64,000 nt of DNA, from positions 1 through 64,000 of the forward strand of contig JAFMBV010000002.1 of NCBI GenBank assembly GCA_017858255.1. Reading direction: 5' to 3'. Under the pieces are notes generated by a model. That model was not told the DNA's origin, searched no databases, and saw only the letters and a program-made list of their open reading frames with translations. Below are positions 46,071 through 56,025 of this stretch, piece after piece. This DNA is from Bacteriovoracaceae bacterium. Lineage in GTDB: Bacteria > Bdellovibrionota > Bacteriovoracia > Bacteriovoracales > Bacteriovoracaceae. Made by a program: the position numbers and the translations under genes. How positions within the stretch are numbered: the first letter of the stretch is position 1; each line of letters begins with the position of its first letter.

Positions 46071-46598
46071 TTAATCTTGAAAGGTCCTGTTGTAGGGTTC
46101 ACCATCTTGGTCTTGCCCAATAATTTGAACCCACTTAACGTTTCCAAACATGCTAACCTTTGAATGAATTCGAGAGACATTAAGGGTCTCTCCTTGGACT
46201 TGGATTTGGTTTTTAAGGGTACATAATCCTTCATCTGCGGACTCTATAGTAACCCTAACTTTTTCAGTGCTTAGGATTTTCTTTTTTTGAAAATCCTTCA
46301 TAGATTCAGTTATAAATTCCACTTCGTACTTGTTACGAGTTCTTATTATAGGCTCAAGTGGCTTTCTAATCATGTCCATGGAGTCTTGCAGAGACTTCCA
46401 ATTGCCATCTTCCTCATCCATCTTCCATTCGGCGTAGACATCACTCTCGATTTCACAAGTGTCAGGGTCATACTTCACTTTGTAATGAAGAATGTTTTTT
46501 GAGTTGATAGTCTTTGAGACCTTCAAGATAGTCGCCTCACTTGAGGCAAAGGTAGAAATGGAAAATAGCAATATGAGTGGTAGGGCTAGTTTTTTCAT
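46071..46598 (-). CDS. Secreted hypothetical protein
   Basis: This 175-residue protein has a signal peptide (about residues 1-19, KKLALPLILLFSISTFASS). The mature part is beta-rich with a cysteine pair (DTCEIESD and GLCTLKNQ), probably one disulfide. I do not recognise the family. It shares strand and location with the next small secreted gene, about 75 bases upstream. Confidence 0.7.
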   Translation of the reverse strand: MKKLALPLILLFSISTFASSEATILKVSKTINSKNILHYKVKYDPDTCEIESDVYAEWKMDEEDGNWKSLQDSMDMIRKPLEPIIRTRNKYEVEFITESMKDFQKKKILSTEKVRVTIESADEGLCTLKNQIQVQGETLNVSRIHSKVSMFGNVKWVQIIGQDQDGEPYNRTFQD

Positions 46599-46673
46599 GG
46601 CGTTGTTGTACCAAGCCTTTGAAAAAAGGGTGAAAAAATCGTAATAATTATAGGGTGTCAGTATTTTAGACAG

Positions 46674-47087
46674 CTAAGGAAGAAGGATCGAGGCTCCAAC
46701 CATTCTCATTTCTTGAGGCATATAAGTACCACAGGCACCTACCGGCGCTCTCTCCATAGATTCCAGCGCTTCATAACGGGAGCAAAGAGCGATGATAGCT
46801 TTTTCTTGATCTAGAATTTCTATTTGAAAGCTAAAGTAACCACCTTGATCTAACTTCTTTGTAAAAGTAAGGATTACTTCAAAGTCCTCAAATGGCACAG
46901 AAACTCTACTAAAAGAATTTTCCTTCGGTTCTGGAATAGACACACTTTTTACTTCATCAAAACCACTTGGCAGGCAAATTTGATTTAAGGGGCACTGAGG
47001 TTTTTCCCATAAACTAATACGCAGGTCCATCCCTAGTGTATTGAATGAAAGCACTAAACAAAGGGAAAAGGTTATTATTTTGAACAT
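46674..47087 (-). CDS. Secreted hypothetical protein
   Basis: This 137-residue protein has a signal peptide (FKIITFSLCLVLSFNTLG) and two pairs of cysteines (KPQCPLNQICLP early, ALCSRY and GACGTY late), suggesting disulfides in the periplasm. I do not recognise the family. It is divergent from the gene at 47159. Confidence 0.7.
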   Translation of the reverse strand: MFKIITFSLCLVLSFNTLGMDLRISLWEKPQCPLNQICLPSGFDEVKSVSIPEPKENSFSRVSVPFEDFEVILTFTKKLDQGGYFSFQIEILDQEKAIIALCSRYEALESMERAPVGACGTYMPQEMRMVGASILLP

Positions 47088-47158
47088 GGATTAACTCTCT
47101 ATCAAAATTTTTATTAATAATGTTTTTCAAAAAGTAGAGCATTAGTTAACTTATCCTT

Positions 47159-47707
47159 ATGAAATTAACAACGACCCTTATTCTCATACTCGTTTTTCAC
47201 ACAGTAGCTTTTGCAACTGGCATAGACGGTACTTATAATTCTAAATGCCTACCCCACGCTGAGAATCGTTTTTTCAAGAGTGAAGCTATAATCAAAGAGC
47301 AAAGTTTTAGTGGCAAGTTTTCCTTGTTTGAAGACCACCTCTGTCAAAAACTTCTTTTAATTGTGGATTATAAGTCAGAGGTTAATTACCCTGCGGCCCT
47401 GGAGATAGGTCCAATTGATCATAAGGTGAAGAGCGCTCTTATGTTGGTCTTTAGCCCAGAAGTCAGAAATCGTCTTAACAGCGAAGGCTTCTGTCTTGGT
47501 CAGGAGATTGTAATTGGTACGCCTTTTAACATTGAAGGCAAGCTTGGTTGTGGTCCCCTTCGTGTACCTCAATCAGGTAGTATTCTCTTTGATATGTACG
47601 AGAAAAAAGCAGGCGAAGTAAGCTTTGGTGCCTTTCCTTTAATGTGGATATTAGAGGAAGAGAAGCGACCAGCTCTAACGAGTCGCATTGCTCATCTACT
47701 GAAATAA
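47159..47707 (+). CDS. Secreted hypothetical protein
   Basis: The 182-residue protein has a signal peptide (KLTTTLILILVFHTVAFATG) and four cysteines in the mature part (SKCLPH, HLCQKL, GFCLGQ, LGCGPL). It is similar in style, though not visibly in sequence, to the two preceding secreted proteins. Function is unknown. Confidence 0.7.
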   Translation: MKLTTTLILILVFHTVAFATGIDGTYNSKCLPHAENRFFKSEAIIKEQSFSGKFSLFEDHLCQKLLLIVDYKSEVNYPAALEIGPIDHKVKSALMLVFSPEVRNRLNSEGFCLGQEIVIGTPFNIEGKLGCGPLRVPQSGSILFDMYEKKAGEVSFGAFPLMWILEEEKRPALTSRIAHLLK

Positions 47708-47911
47708 GCACCCCCGGATAATGACTCCAATATGCGCAAGGCGCAAAGTCACTGATTCCTTGTTTTTATGAGGGTTTCGGCCTTCAAATTACCGAATATT
47801 TCTTGTACACTTTGTGAGCATTGTCATAAGATTTTCGGTACACACAACAGAGAATATGCACAACAGAGACAAGACAGTTAACACACACATTGCACGGCAA
47901 AGGATTCGCTT
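47708..47911. other. smc upstream region with small repeats
   Basis: A hairpin TGCGC-AAG-GCGCA (47733-47745), with GACT/AGTC flanks, could be the 3' end of the previous transcript. CACAACAGAGA occurs twice (47843-47853 and 47859-47869), 16 bases apart. A weak promoter (TTGTAC 47803, TAAGAT 47827, 18-base spacer) precedes them. Nothing is proven. Confidence 0.4.
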
Positions 47912-50900
47912 GTGAAACTCAAGAGATTAATAATCCAGGGCTTTAAGTCCTTTAAAGACCGAACTACGATCAATTTTGATGACGGTATTACGGGAATCGT
48001 AGGTCCAAATGGTTGCGGGAAATCTAATATTGTAGATGCTCTTTTTTGGGTTATGGGCGCCCAATCAGCAAAACATTTGCGAGGAAGTTCTATGAAGGAC
48101 CTGATTTTCTCAGGTTCGACAAAATATAACCCCGGTGCATTTTCTGAAGCAACACTTGTTCTTGATAATATCAATGGCAAGCACATCCATATCGGAAATA
48201 AAGTTAGTTCACCTTCAGAGATTCAGTTAACTCGTAAGCTTTATAGAAACGGTGATACTGAATATCGTATTAACGGTGAGCCTGCTCGTCTTAGAGATAT
48301 CCAAGAAGTATTTATGGATACCGGAGCAGGGGCAAAGTCCTACTCAATTATTGCTCAAGGTGAAATTAACCGTCTTGTTCAATCTAAGCCCGAAGAAAGA
48401 CGAGTGATGATTGAAGAAGTTGCAGGCATCACAAAGTTTAAGGCGCGAAAGAGAGAGTCACTTCGTAAAATTGAAGCGACTCAGTTAAACCTGGGCCGAT
48501 TAAGCGACCTTCAAGTTGAGATTGAGAAAAATTTAAGGTCTTTACAAAAGCAAGCGGAGAAGGCTGAAAGGGCGAGAAGTTTAAAAGAAAAAATTAAGCG
48601 TAATGATATTGTGGTTCACTCACACAAGGTTTATGAAGGGTTGAAATCTTATCGTGATGATCAAAACAATTTCAATCAATTAGAAATTGAAGTTGAAACC
48701 TCAAAAACTCAAAAGAATAATCTTGAAATTTCTTTAGAGGACGAAAGGCTTCAAAAAGATGAGCAAACGGCAAGAATCGAAGAACTTCAAAGTGAGTACA
48801 ATGAGATATCAAGAAGCCTAGCTGCTGCAGAGGAAAAGCTTAATTACCTTTGTAAAACACTTACGGAAAAAGAAAATTTAATTGAAACTCGTGAAAAAGA
48901 AATAGAAGAAATAAATAGTGAAATTGCTAATCGTAAAGAAAGATTTGAGCAACTCCAGACGGATCTTGATGCCTTTGAGGCACAAAAGGAAGAGGGACTT
49001 GATTTCTCTGAATTAGAAGAAACGGTTGAAAACCTTAAGGAAGAATTAGAGCTTAAGGCCGAGAGCTTAGACCAAGTCAAAGAGTCTTTAACGACAGCAA
49101 AAGATGAGTTTTCTGAAATAGATCAGACGGTCTTTCGTAACAATTCACGTCTAGAGGAGTTCGCAGGATCTCTTCAGGATATTACGACTGAAATTGAAGC
49201 TCTGGAAAAACAATACTCTGGTGTTAGTAAAGACATTGCCGAAGAGAGAGACGCTTCTCTTAAGGCTACTGCCAGAGCAGAAGAACTCTCAGTAGAAGAA
49301 AGAGAAACTCGTCAACAAATTGAAGAGTTAAAAACAGAACTGAGAACTAAAGAATCAAGTTTAAAAGAAAAGCAACGAGATTTAATTCAAGGTGACAGTA
49401 AGCTGCAATCCTTAATTGAAATTCGTGAATCACTTGAAGGAACAAAAGAGGGCATGGGTAAGCTTCTTGAGGATCACCCTGAGGGCTTTGTGTTACTTGG
49501 AAGTCTTATTAAGTGCTCCGATGAATATGCCTCTGGCGTTCAGCTATTGTTAAAAGAGTTTTTAAAAGTAGCAGTTTGTCGTGACCTGACTAAGAAGGAA
49601 GATTTCTATCAGTGGTTAATGAATAATGATGGGCTAGGTCTTGATACTCTCGTTCCCCACAGGGAAATGACATCTCATTCCGAAACCTTTGAAAGATTAA
49701 AACTAAAGCTCTCCAATGTATTACAAATCATTGACGTTCTTGAGATGGATGAAGGTCTTAAGAGAGCCCTTACACCATTTCTATCAGGGTATTACATTGT
49801 TCCTATATTGGAACTTGATAAAGTTAAGAATTTAGATGAGGGAATGGCCTACAAAGGTATTGCTTCTTTTGATGGTCTAAAAGCCATTCGAAATGTTCAA
49901 GGTGCTACCTTGATTGACTTTAGTGATCCTAACTCTCAAGGATTAGGAATTGTTGAGAGAAATAACCTTATTGAAGAGCTAACAGGGAAAGTTTCAGTTC
50001 TAAAGACTGAAGTTCCTGAGCTAGATGAGAAGGTTCAATTCTTAGAGGGAGACCTCTCAAGCTTAGTAAAAAGGCATGATGAAATTCGCGATGAACTATC
50101 TGATAGAAAATCAGACGCAGCTTCATTGTCGAGTGCTCTAGAGTCAAAACTTTCTAATATGGAAGCTGGCCATGCCCGTCTAGATATCTTGAAGAATCGT
50201 AAAACTGAGGTTTCAAAACAGCGATTTGACCTTCTTGAAAATGAAGAATCAATGAATAAGACGCTTGAAGAGGCCAAAGAAAAGTCTGAAAGTTTAAGTG
50301 AGCAACTTGAAGAATTGGAAGAATCTTGCGAGCTACTTCGTGATGAATACTCTCAAAAAAGAGAAGAACTTCTAGAGAGACAGGTTGAAGCTAAGTCCTT
50401 TAATGAAAGGGTAGATAATACGAGTCGTCAGATTCAAGATGTTGAAGGTCAAATTGAAAGACAGAATCAGAAGCTAACTTCTCTTCAGGGTTTGATAGAG
50501 GGTTATCAGACGGAAATGGAAGAAATTGGTGTTCAAATTGAAGAGCTTGAAAAAAGTAATCTTGATACAGCTGAGGGCCTTCAAGAAAAAGAAGAGGTTC
50601 TTAACACTCTTAAGGATGGCCTAGGAGATCTTCTTCTTGGCATGAAAGAGAGAGAGGACCAAGCAAAGAAACTTTCCACAGAAATAAATAAGGCAGAAAA
50701 GAGTCTTGTTGAGATTGAGTCCAGAAGAATTCGTCTTGTTGAAGAAGAAGAACAACATGTTCGTAACATCTTTGAGAAGTATCGTATTAACCTTAGGGAA
50801 GCTCTTGGGCGCTACCTTGAGTATGAGGACAGTGATTATGAGGGATTAATTGAAATCTCATCAATTTTCATAATGGAAACGGAGCAAGGGGCTGTAACAT

Positions 50901-51589
50901 TAGAGTCAGAAAGCTACGAGTTTACTAGACGGTATGGACAAGACCTTAAAGATTGTGAATATAAGTTTAAAAACTATAAAACAGAACTTAATCGTCTAGG
51001 TGAAATCAATTGGCAGGCCATTGAAGATTACGAGAGACAGAAGTTAAGATTCGATTTCTTGAAAATCCAAGAAGAAGAGTTGAGAACATCTTTAGAAGAT
51101 CTCGAAAAAGCAATTAGTCACATTGATGAAAAATCAAAATTAAGATTTAAAATCGCTTTTGATGAAGTTAATACTCGTTTTAGAAAAGTATTTCCGATCA
51201 TTTTTGGTGGCGGTAATGCCGAACTGAAAATTACGGGTGACATTAATGATGCTGAATGTGGTGTTGAGATTATTGCTCAGCCACCAGGTAAAAAAATGCA
51301 GAATATCAACCTTATGTCTGGTGGTGAAAAGGCCATGACTGCTGTGAGTTTGATCTTCTCAATTTTTCTTGTGAAACCATCACCATTTTGTCTTCTCGAT
51401 GAAGTCGACGCCCCCTTGGATGATGCTAACGTTGGACGATTCAATGAGCTATTAAGGGAAATGAGTAAGGAATCTCAGTTCATCTTAATTACTCACAATA
51501 AGAAAACGATGGAACTTAATGACACGCTTTATGGTGTGACAATGCAAGAGCCTGGAGTATCAAAAGCCGTTAGCGTTCAATTACATTAA
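47912..51589 (+). CDS. smc: Chromosome segregation ATPase SMC
   Basis: The 1225-residue protein has GPNGCGKSN (31-39), a long coiled coil, and a hinge around residues 525-690 (GFVLLGSLIKC). A second coiled coil leads to the signature LMSGGEKAMTAVSL and Walker B FCLLDEVDAPLDDANVGRF. It organises and segregates chromosomes. ScpA and ScpB are not in the window. The GTG 47912 is chosen because the family N-terminus MKLKRLIIQGFKSF starts there, with AAAGGA upstream. A LolA-like gene follows after 9 bases. Confidence 0.96.
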   Translation: MKLKRLIIQGFKSFKDRTTINFDDGITGIVGPNGCGKSNIVDALFWVMGAQSAKHLRGSSMKDLIFSGSTKYNPGAFSEATLVLDNINGKHIHIGNKVSSPSEIQLTRKLYRNGDTEYRINGEPARLRDIQEVFMDTGAGAKSYSIIAQGEINRLVQSKPEERRVMIEEVAGITKFKARKRESLRKIEATQLNLGRLSDLQVEIEKNLRSLQKQAEKAERARSLKEKIKRNDIVVHSHKVYEGLKSYRDDQNNFNQLEIEVETSKTQKNNLEISLEDERLQKDEQTARIEELQSEYNEISRSLAAAEEKLNYLCKTLTEKENLIETREKEIEEINSEIANRKERFEQLQTDLDAFEAQKEEGLDFSELEETVENLKEELELKAESLDQVKESLTTAKDEFSEIDQTVFRNNSRLEEFAGSLQDITTEIEALEKQYSGVSKDIAEERDASLKATARAEELSVEERETRQQIEELKTELRTKESSLKEKQRDLIQGDSKLQSLIEIRESLEGTKEGMGKLLEDHPEGFVLLGSLIKCSDEYASGVQLLLKEFLKVAVCRDLTKKEDFYQWLMNNDGLGLDTLVPHREMTSHSETFERLKLKLSNVLQIIDVLEMDEGLKRALTPFLSGYYIVPILELDKVKNLDEGMAYKGIASFDGLKAIRNVQGATLIDFSDPNSQGLGIVERNNLIEELTGKVSVLKTEVPELDEKVQFLEGDLSSLVKRHDEIRDELSDRKSDAASLSSALESKLSNMEAGHARLDILKNRKTEVSKQRFDLLENEESMNKTLEEAKEKSESLSEQLEELEESCELLRDEYSQKREELLERQVEAKSFNERVDNTSRQIQDVEGQIERQNQKLTSLQGLIEGYQTEMEEIGVQIEELEKSNLDTAEGLQEKEEVLNTLKDGLGDLLLGMKEREDQAKKLSTEINKAEKSLVEIESRRIRLVEEEEQHVRNIFEKYRINLREALGRYLEYEDSDYEGLIEISSIFIMETEQGAVTLESESYEFTRRYGQDLKDCEYKFKNYKTELNRLGEINWQAIEDYERQKLRFDFLKIQEEELRTSLEDLEKAISHIDEKSKLRFKIAFDEVNTRFRKVFPIIFGGGNAELKITGDINDAECGVEIIAQPPGKKMQNINLMSGGEKAMTAVSLIFSIFLVKPSPFCLLDEVDAPLDDANVGRFNELLREMSKESQFILITHNKKTMELNDTLYGVTMQEPGVSKAVSVQLH

Positions 51590-51598
51590 GGGAGTTTT

Positions 51599-52216
51599 TT
51601 GCAAAAATCACAACAACTAATATTAATTTTATTATTGTTCGGAAACTCTCTCCTTACCTTTTCTAAGGAGAGTTTTATCCCTAAAACTTTTGAAGCAAAC
51701 TTCGTAAAGAAAGAAAAGGCCATCCTTTCGGGTAAAACGATCAAGTCGGAGGGGGAGCTTTATTATCAATATCCCAGCCGCATAAGACTTGAATTTCAAG
51801 GGAATGATAAATCAGTCTTTGTTAGTAATCCTTTTAAGACATTTTATTACAAGCCTCCTATTTTTGAAGGAGTACCTGGTGAACTGACTGTTAATAAATC
51901 AAATAATTATCCGTTGAGTAAGTTTTTTGATTCCCTTAGAAGTGGTCTAAAATCAAATGAGTTATATTCGGTGAAAAAATCTCAGAATAAGCTAAATATA
52001 AAGTTTACGAAAAAAGGCATTCTAGAGCTGAAAATCCTAAGTGCAGAATTAACTTTCAAAAAAAGCTTAATCTTTTTGGAGCTTGAGAAATTACAAATCG
52101 AACTTGATAATAATAAAAAACTTAACTTTGAACTAAATAAGATTAAGGTTAACCCAAAGCTAGATAAAAATTTATTTACTTTTGAAGCGCCTAAAAATAC
52201 TCGAACATCCTACTAG
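51599..52216 (+). CDS. LolA-like lipoprotein carrier
   Basis: The 205-residue protein has a hydrophobic signal peptide (KSQQLILILLLFGNSLLTFSK) and a LolA/LppX-type half-barrel (ILSGKTIKSEGELYYQYPSRIRLEF and VFVSNPFKTFYYKPP). LolA shuttles lipoproteins across the periplasm. Identity is by motif only, and a LolA paralogue is possible. The TTG start 51599 has GGAG with a short 4-base spacing. Its stop abuts that of the convergent slt gene. Confidence 0.78.
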   Translation: MQKSQQLILILLLFGNSLLTFSKESFIPKTFEANFVKKEKAILSGKTIKSEGELYYQYPSRIRLEFQGNDKSVFVSNPFKTFYYKPPIFEGVPGELTVNKSNNYPLSKFFDSLRSGLKSNELYSVKKSQNKLNIKFTKKGILELKILSAELTFKKSLIFLELEKLQIELDNNKKLNFELNKIKVNPKLDKNLFTFEAPKNTRTSY

Positions 52217-54340
52217 CTAATTCATAATACTTTTCGTGAAGAAATCCTTTTTCTCATACCAGCTATTATTTAATATTCTCTCGTAAGTAGCTAAGTTTCT
52301 TAAGACTAGCTTGATGTAATTCCTTGTCTCTTTGTAGGGAATCATTTCTATAAATTCAAATCGATCTTCTCGAAATCTATGCTTGAGCCAACCTCTAACG
52401 GGGCGAGCTCCAGCATTATAGGCGCTAACGAGGGGAATAAAGTGTCCGTTATAGTTTTGACTTAAATTTCTAAGAAGAAGGGAGCCCAGTAGAAGGTTTG
52501 TTTCTACATCATAGAGATCGGAATAATCTTTGTACTTAATTTTATAACGACGTGCCAGTTTCTTTGCCTTCTCTGGAGTTAGTTGTAGCAAACCAAAGGC
52601 ATCGGCCCAGCTTCTAACTTTAGGGTTAAATGCAGACTCTTGTCTTGCTATAGAATAGATAAAGGATGAGGGTAGTTTACTTTTTTTGCCAACTTCTTTG
52701 ACCATATCTAAATAGGGAGCAGGAAAGGCGGCAGGAAGATGTTCTTCCTCTAGATCTTTTCTATTTTCATAATCAAGACTGAAATATTTATAAATACCCC
52801 CTTCGTACCATTTGGCAAAGTGATACAGGGGTAGAATCTTCTCAATCTCACCTTTTCCTTGATAAGAATTTTCTATATTCCGTAAAAAATCCTCTGCCAG
52901 TTCAAACTTTTCGACGGCGACAAGCCAGTCGAGAGTGGGGAATGGAGAACTTTTGATTTCATATTTATTTTTTTTCGTTTTCGGTAGAGGGAGTGACTGC
53001 TCCATTGCTGAAGCAATTCCATAATAACCATAAGAATCATCTTCAATAAGGCGCTTGAATAAAATATTGGCTTCGCCCTCTTGATTCATTTTTTTTAATA
53101 TTTTTGCCTGCCAAAAGATAAGTTTTTTCTTAAAGCTCTCATCTTCAGTTCTTTCGGATGTAACAAAGAAAATGTCTTTGGCCTTTCTAAACCGAGATTT
53201 GAGATAATAGCTCCAGCCAAGACTCCAAGACAGTTCCTCAAGAATTTCACTGTCGACAATACTCTGTTGAAGACCTTTGAGATAATATTCTTCGGCTTTC
53301 TTAAAGGCTTTCTTTTCTTCTTCAATTTTTCCAAGAAGAAGGTAAGCATGGGCAGTGGTATTGGAATCAATAAGTGGACTCTTTAAAATAACTTTTAAAC
53401 CATTCTCCGCCCTACTTCTGAAGTTGACTGTCCACTGGGCCCTGGCCATCTTAATTCTTAATTCAAGGTACTTTTCTCTAATCTCATCTTTATTTAGCCA
53501 TTCACGGTGGTTCTCTAACCAAGCGACAAGAGATTCTATTTTCCAGCTATATTGTTTTTTTTGTCTTTGAAGTTTGTACGTCATGGCGAAACGCTCAAAC
53601 GCCTCAATCCTTTCTAAGGGTAGATATTGATCAGACTTATAAACGAGCTTGTAATAATAGCGTCCCTTCTTGAAGTTTCTTACCCGAGAAAAGTCTTTAG
53701 CCATCTTGAAGTAGTCAATTTGCTTTGGGGATTTTATGAAACGGGGAGAAACATCAATGAGTTTTTGCCTGACAATTTTTTCAAGAGAAGAGAGTTTTTT
53801 CTTTTTTGTGTATTTAATAAGATTGAAAAGCTGTTCTTCTTTTTCTTTATGAATATCAATATGGTCATTAAAACCTAGTGAAAAACGGATGTAATATTCA
53901 TGAAGTTTCTTTTTTAAAGCAAGCTCCATTGAATTCTTAAAGAATATTTTTTGTAAAAAAGGTTGAACCTCTTTTAAAGAACCTTTCCATAAGACAAGAC
54001 TTCTAATTGCTAGATAATTACAAACCTCTAATGAACGGATCAGGGCGTATTGGGCCAAAGGAAAACTTTTATCCTTCCCAAGATACTTAAAACGGTCGCA
54101 AGCCGCTTTTTTATTCCCCGTCTTTTGAAATTCTTCAGCACTTAAGAAGACAAGCATTTGCCTTTGATTTTCTTGCAAACGGTTTAGGTCGGTATCGTTG
54201 AGATAATTCTGATTATTTTTAATTTGTTCAAAAGTTTGTTGAATGAACTCTTCTTTAGGCGGTCTTGTTAGAGAAGTACTGCACGAGGTTATGCTCAGGG
54301 TGAGTAAAATGATTAAAATTTGAGCCAAAACAATTTTCAT
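52217..54340 (-). CDS. Slt-type lytic transglycosylase lipoprotein
   Basis: From ATG 54340 this is a 707-residue lipoprotein (lipobox SITSC) with a long helical repeat part and a C-terminal GH23 domain. Catalytic Glu568 is in SIARQESAFNP, followed by AFGLLQLTPEKAKK and VSAYNAGARPV. It cleaves glycan strands to anhydro-muropeptides, as Slt70 does, and may supply NagZ substrates. TTG 54349 is an alternative but too close to the AGGGA. I would not assign a predation role from sequence alone. Confidence 0.92.
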   Translation of the reverse strand: MKIVLAQILIILLTLSITSCSTSLTRPPKEEFIQQTFEQIKNNQNYLNDTDLNRLQENQRQMLVFLSAEEFQKTGNKKAACDRFKYLGKDKSFPLAQYALIRSLEVCNYLAIRSLVLWKGSLKEVQPFLQKIFFKNSMELALKKKLHEYYIRFSLGFNDHIDIHKEKEEQLFNLIKYTKKKKLSSLEKIVRQKLIDVSPRFIKSPKQIDYFKMAKDFSRVRNFKKGRYYYKLVYKSDQYLPLERIEAFERFAMTYKLQRQKKQYSWKIESLVAWLENHREWLNKDEIREKYLELRIKMARAQWTVNFRSRAENGLKVILKSPLIDSNTTAHAYLLLGKIEEEKKAFKKAEEYYLKGLQQSIVDSEILEELSWSLGWSYYLKSRFRKAKDIFFVTSERTEDESFKKKLIFWQAKILKKMNQEGEANILFKRLIEDDSYGYYGIASAMEQSLPLPKTKKNKYEIKSSPFPTLDWLVAVEKFELAEDFLRNIENSYQGKGEIEKILPLYHFAKWYEGGIYKYFSLDYENRKDLEEEHLPAAFPAPYLDMVKEVGKKSKLPSSFIYSIARQESAFNPKVRSWADAFGLLQLTPEKAKKLARRYKIKYKDYSDLYDVETNLLLGSLLLRNLSQNYNGHFIPLVSAYNAGARPVRGWLKHRFREDRFEFIEMIPYKETRNYIKLVLRNLATYERILNNSWYEKKDFFTKSIMN

Positions 54341-54380
54341 GCTTAACAATTCCCTTTGTTTAATTCCTTATGGATATTAT

Positions 54381-54405
54381 ACGAGGCGTCTCGTTGTGAC
54401 ACAAC
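54381..54405. promoter_or_regulatory. Two adjoining inverted repeats between slt and rimO
   Basis: ACGAG-GCGT-CTCGT (54381-54394) is followed, overlapping by two bases, by GTTGTG-A-CACAAC (54393-54405), both perfect. They lie in the 190-base divergent gap, where an operator for either gene would be expected. Confidence 0.5.
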
Positions 54406-54530
54406 CATTTGAAATTACGTGCAAATATTTTGCCTTTTCTCTATAAAAGTTTCATAAGCCTTTGATTTTTCGTGAATTGGGTATATATCCAAGCAACAAA
54501 ACATACTCTTAATATTTATAAGGAACACCC

Positions 54531-55940
54531 ATGAAAACTGTGGATTTGCCGACATCAAAAAAATTTGAGGAAAGGACAGTTTTTTTTACAAGCTTGGGCT
54601 GTTCAAAAAACTTAGTTGATTCGCAAGTTATGCTTGGTTTTATGGGCCTTGATGGATTCAAAATTTCTCAGGATCCTTCTGAATCAGAAGTAATTATAGT
54701 GAATACTTGTTCTTTTATTGAAGCATCTAAAAGAGAAAGTATAGATACAATCTTAGAGATGGCCGATTTTAAAGATCCTGACCAAGGTCAATGTAAGGCC
54801 CTCGTCGTAAGTGGGTGTATGGCCCAACGCTATAGTGTAGCGCTTGAAGATGAGCTCCCTGAGGTCGATTTATTAATAGGAACTGGTGAATACAATAAAA
54901 TTGTTCCTCTATTAAAAGCTTTGGAAGAAGGGAAACTAGAAGCTAAGTCACATGTTGAAATTCCTAGATATATTCATACTGAGTTTGATCCTCGTTTAAA
55001 TACCTCACCATTTTATACCGCTTGGTTAAAAATTTCGGAAGGCTGTAATAGAAACTGTACCTTCTGTATTATACCAACCCTTAGAGGGCGCTTACGCTCG
55101 AGAAAGGTGGATTCATTAGTAGCGGAAGCGCAAAAGCTTGTGACTACTGGGGTTCGCGAATTAAATTTAATTTCTCAAGACTTATCTGATTATGGGGTCG
55201 ATCTAAGTGATGAAAATAATCTCTACCAACTCCTTAAAGGGCTAGAAGAGGTTGATGGTGCTGATTGGATCCGCTTATTTTATTTTTACCCAGATGAGCT
55301 AACAGATGAAGTTATAGAGTTAATGTCTCAATCAAAAAAGATTTGCTCTTACCTTGATATGCCAGTTCAACACTTTTCTGACAGTGTCTTAAAACGAATG
55401 AATCGTAAGATTACAGGTGAGAAGATATTAGAGAGGATATCAAAATTAAGAGAAGTGAATCCTGGTATCGTTATTAGGACTTCAATAATTGTGGGCTTCC
55501 CTGGTGAAACTGAAGAGGACTTTGAGACATTATTGAATGGGGTTAAGGAAGCGCGTATTAATCACCTCGGGATTTTTCGTTACTCTGATGAAGAAGGGAC
55601 TCCAGCCTTCAAGTTAAAAGAAAAAGTACCGCAAGGTACAATTGAAGAGAGATTTGATCGTCTTCATGAAGCTCAAAGAGAAATTGCTGAAGAGTTAAAT
55701 GAAGAATTTCTTGGCAAGACAATAGATGTCCTTGTGGAAGGCTTTCATGAAGAGACAGATTTACTATTAAAGGGCCGTCATGAAGGCCAAGCACCTGATA
55801 TAGATGGATGTGTCATGATTAATAATACGAATGATATTCCTTTTAGTGTTGGAGATATCATTAAAGTAAAAATTAATGAAATTCATGAATATGACCTGAT
55901 TGGTGAAGTTATTGCTTCTGATAAGAGAAAGGCTCAGTAG
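54531..55940 (+). CDS. rimO: Ribosomal protein S12 methylthiotransferase RimO
   Basis: The 469-residue radical SAM enzyme has the N-terminal cluster domain (TSLGCSKNLVDSQVMLG, VNTCSFIEASKRES, SGCMAQRY), the radical SAM motif CNRNCTFC, and a C-terminal TRAM domain. It methylthiolates an aspartate of ribosomal protein S12. The opening matches RimO rather than MiaB. A promoter pair TTGATT (54462) and TATATA (54482) is weakly visible upstream. AAGGA is the binding site. Confidence 0.95.
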   Translation: MKTVDLPTSKKFEERTVFFTSLGCSKNLVDSQVMLGFMGLDGFKISQDPSESEVIIVNTCSFIEASKRESIDTILEMADFKDPDQGQCKALVVSGCMAQRYSVALEDELPEVDLLIGTGEYNKIVPLLKALEEGKLEAKSHVEIPRYIHTEFDPRLNTSPFYTAWLKISEGCNRNCTFCIIPTLRGRLRSRKVDSLVAEAQKLVTTGVRELNLISQDLSDYGVDLSDENNLYQLLKGLEEVDGADWIRLFYFYPDELTDEVIELMSQSKKICSYLDMPVQHFSDSVLKRMNRKITGEKILERISKLREVNPGIVIRTSIIVGFPGETEEDFETLLNGVKEARINHLGIFRYSDEEGTPAFKLKEKVPQGTIEERFDRLHEAQREIAEELNEEFLGKTIDVLVEGFHEETDLLLKGRHEGQAPDIDGCVMINNTNDIPFSVGDIIKVKINEIHEYDLIGEVIASDKRKAQ

Positions 55941-56025
55941 TCGATCACTTTGGTCGCTTATTAATTTCTACAAAAACTTAAAATTTTCATTAAGATAAGA
56001 ACACTTACAAACAAAGGATGGGTAA

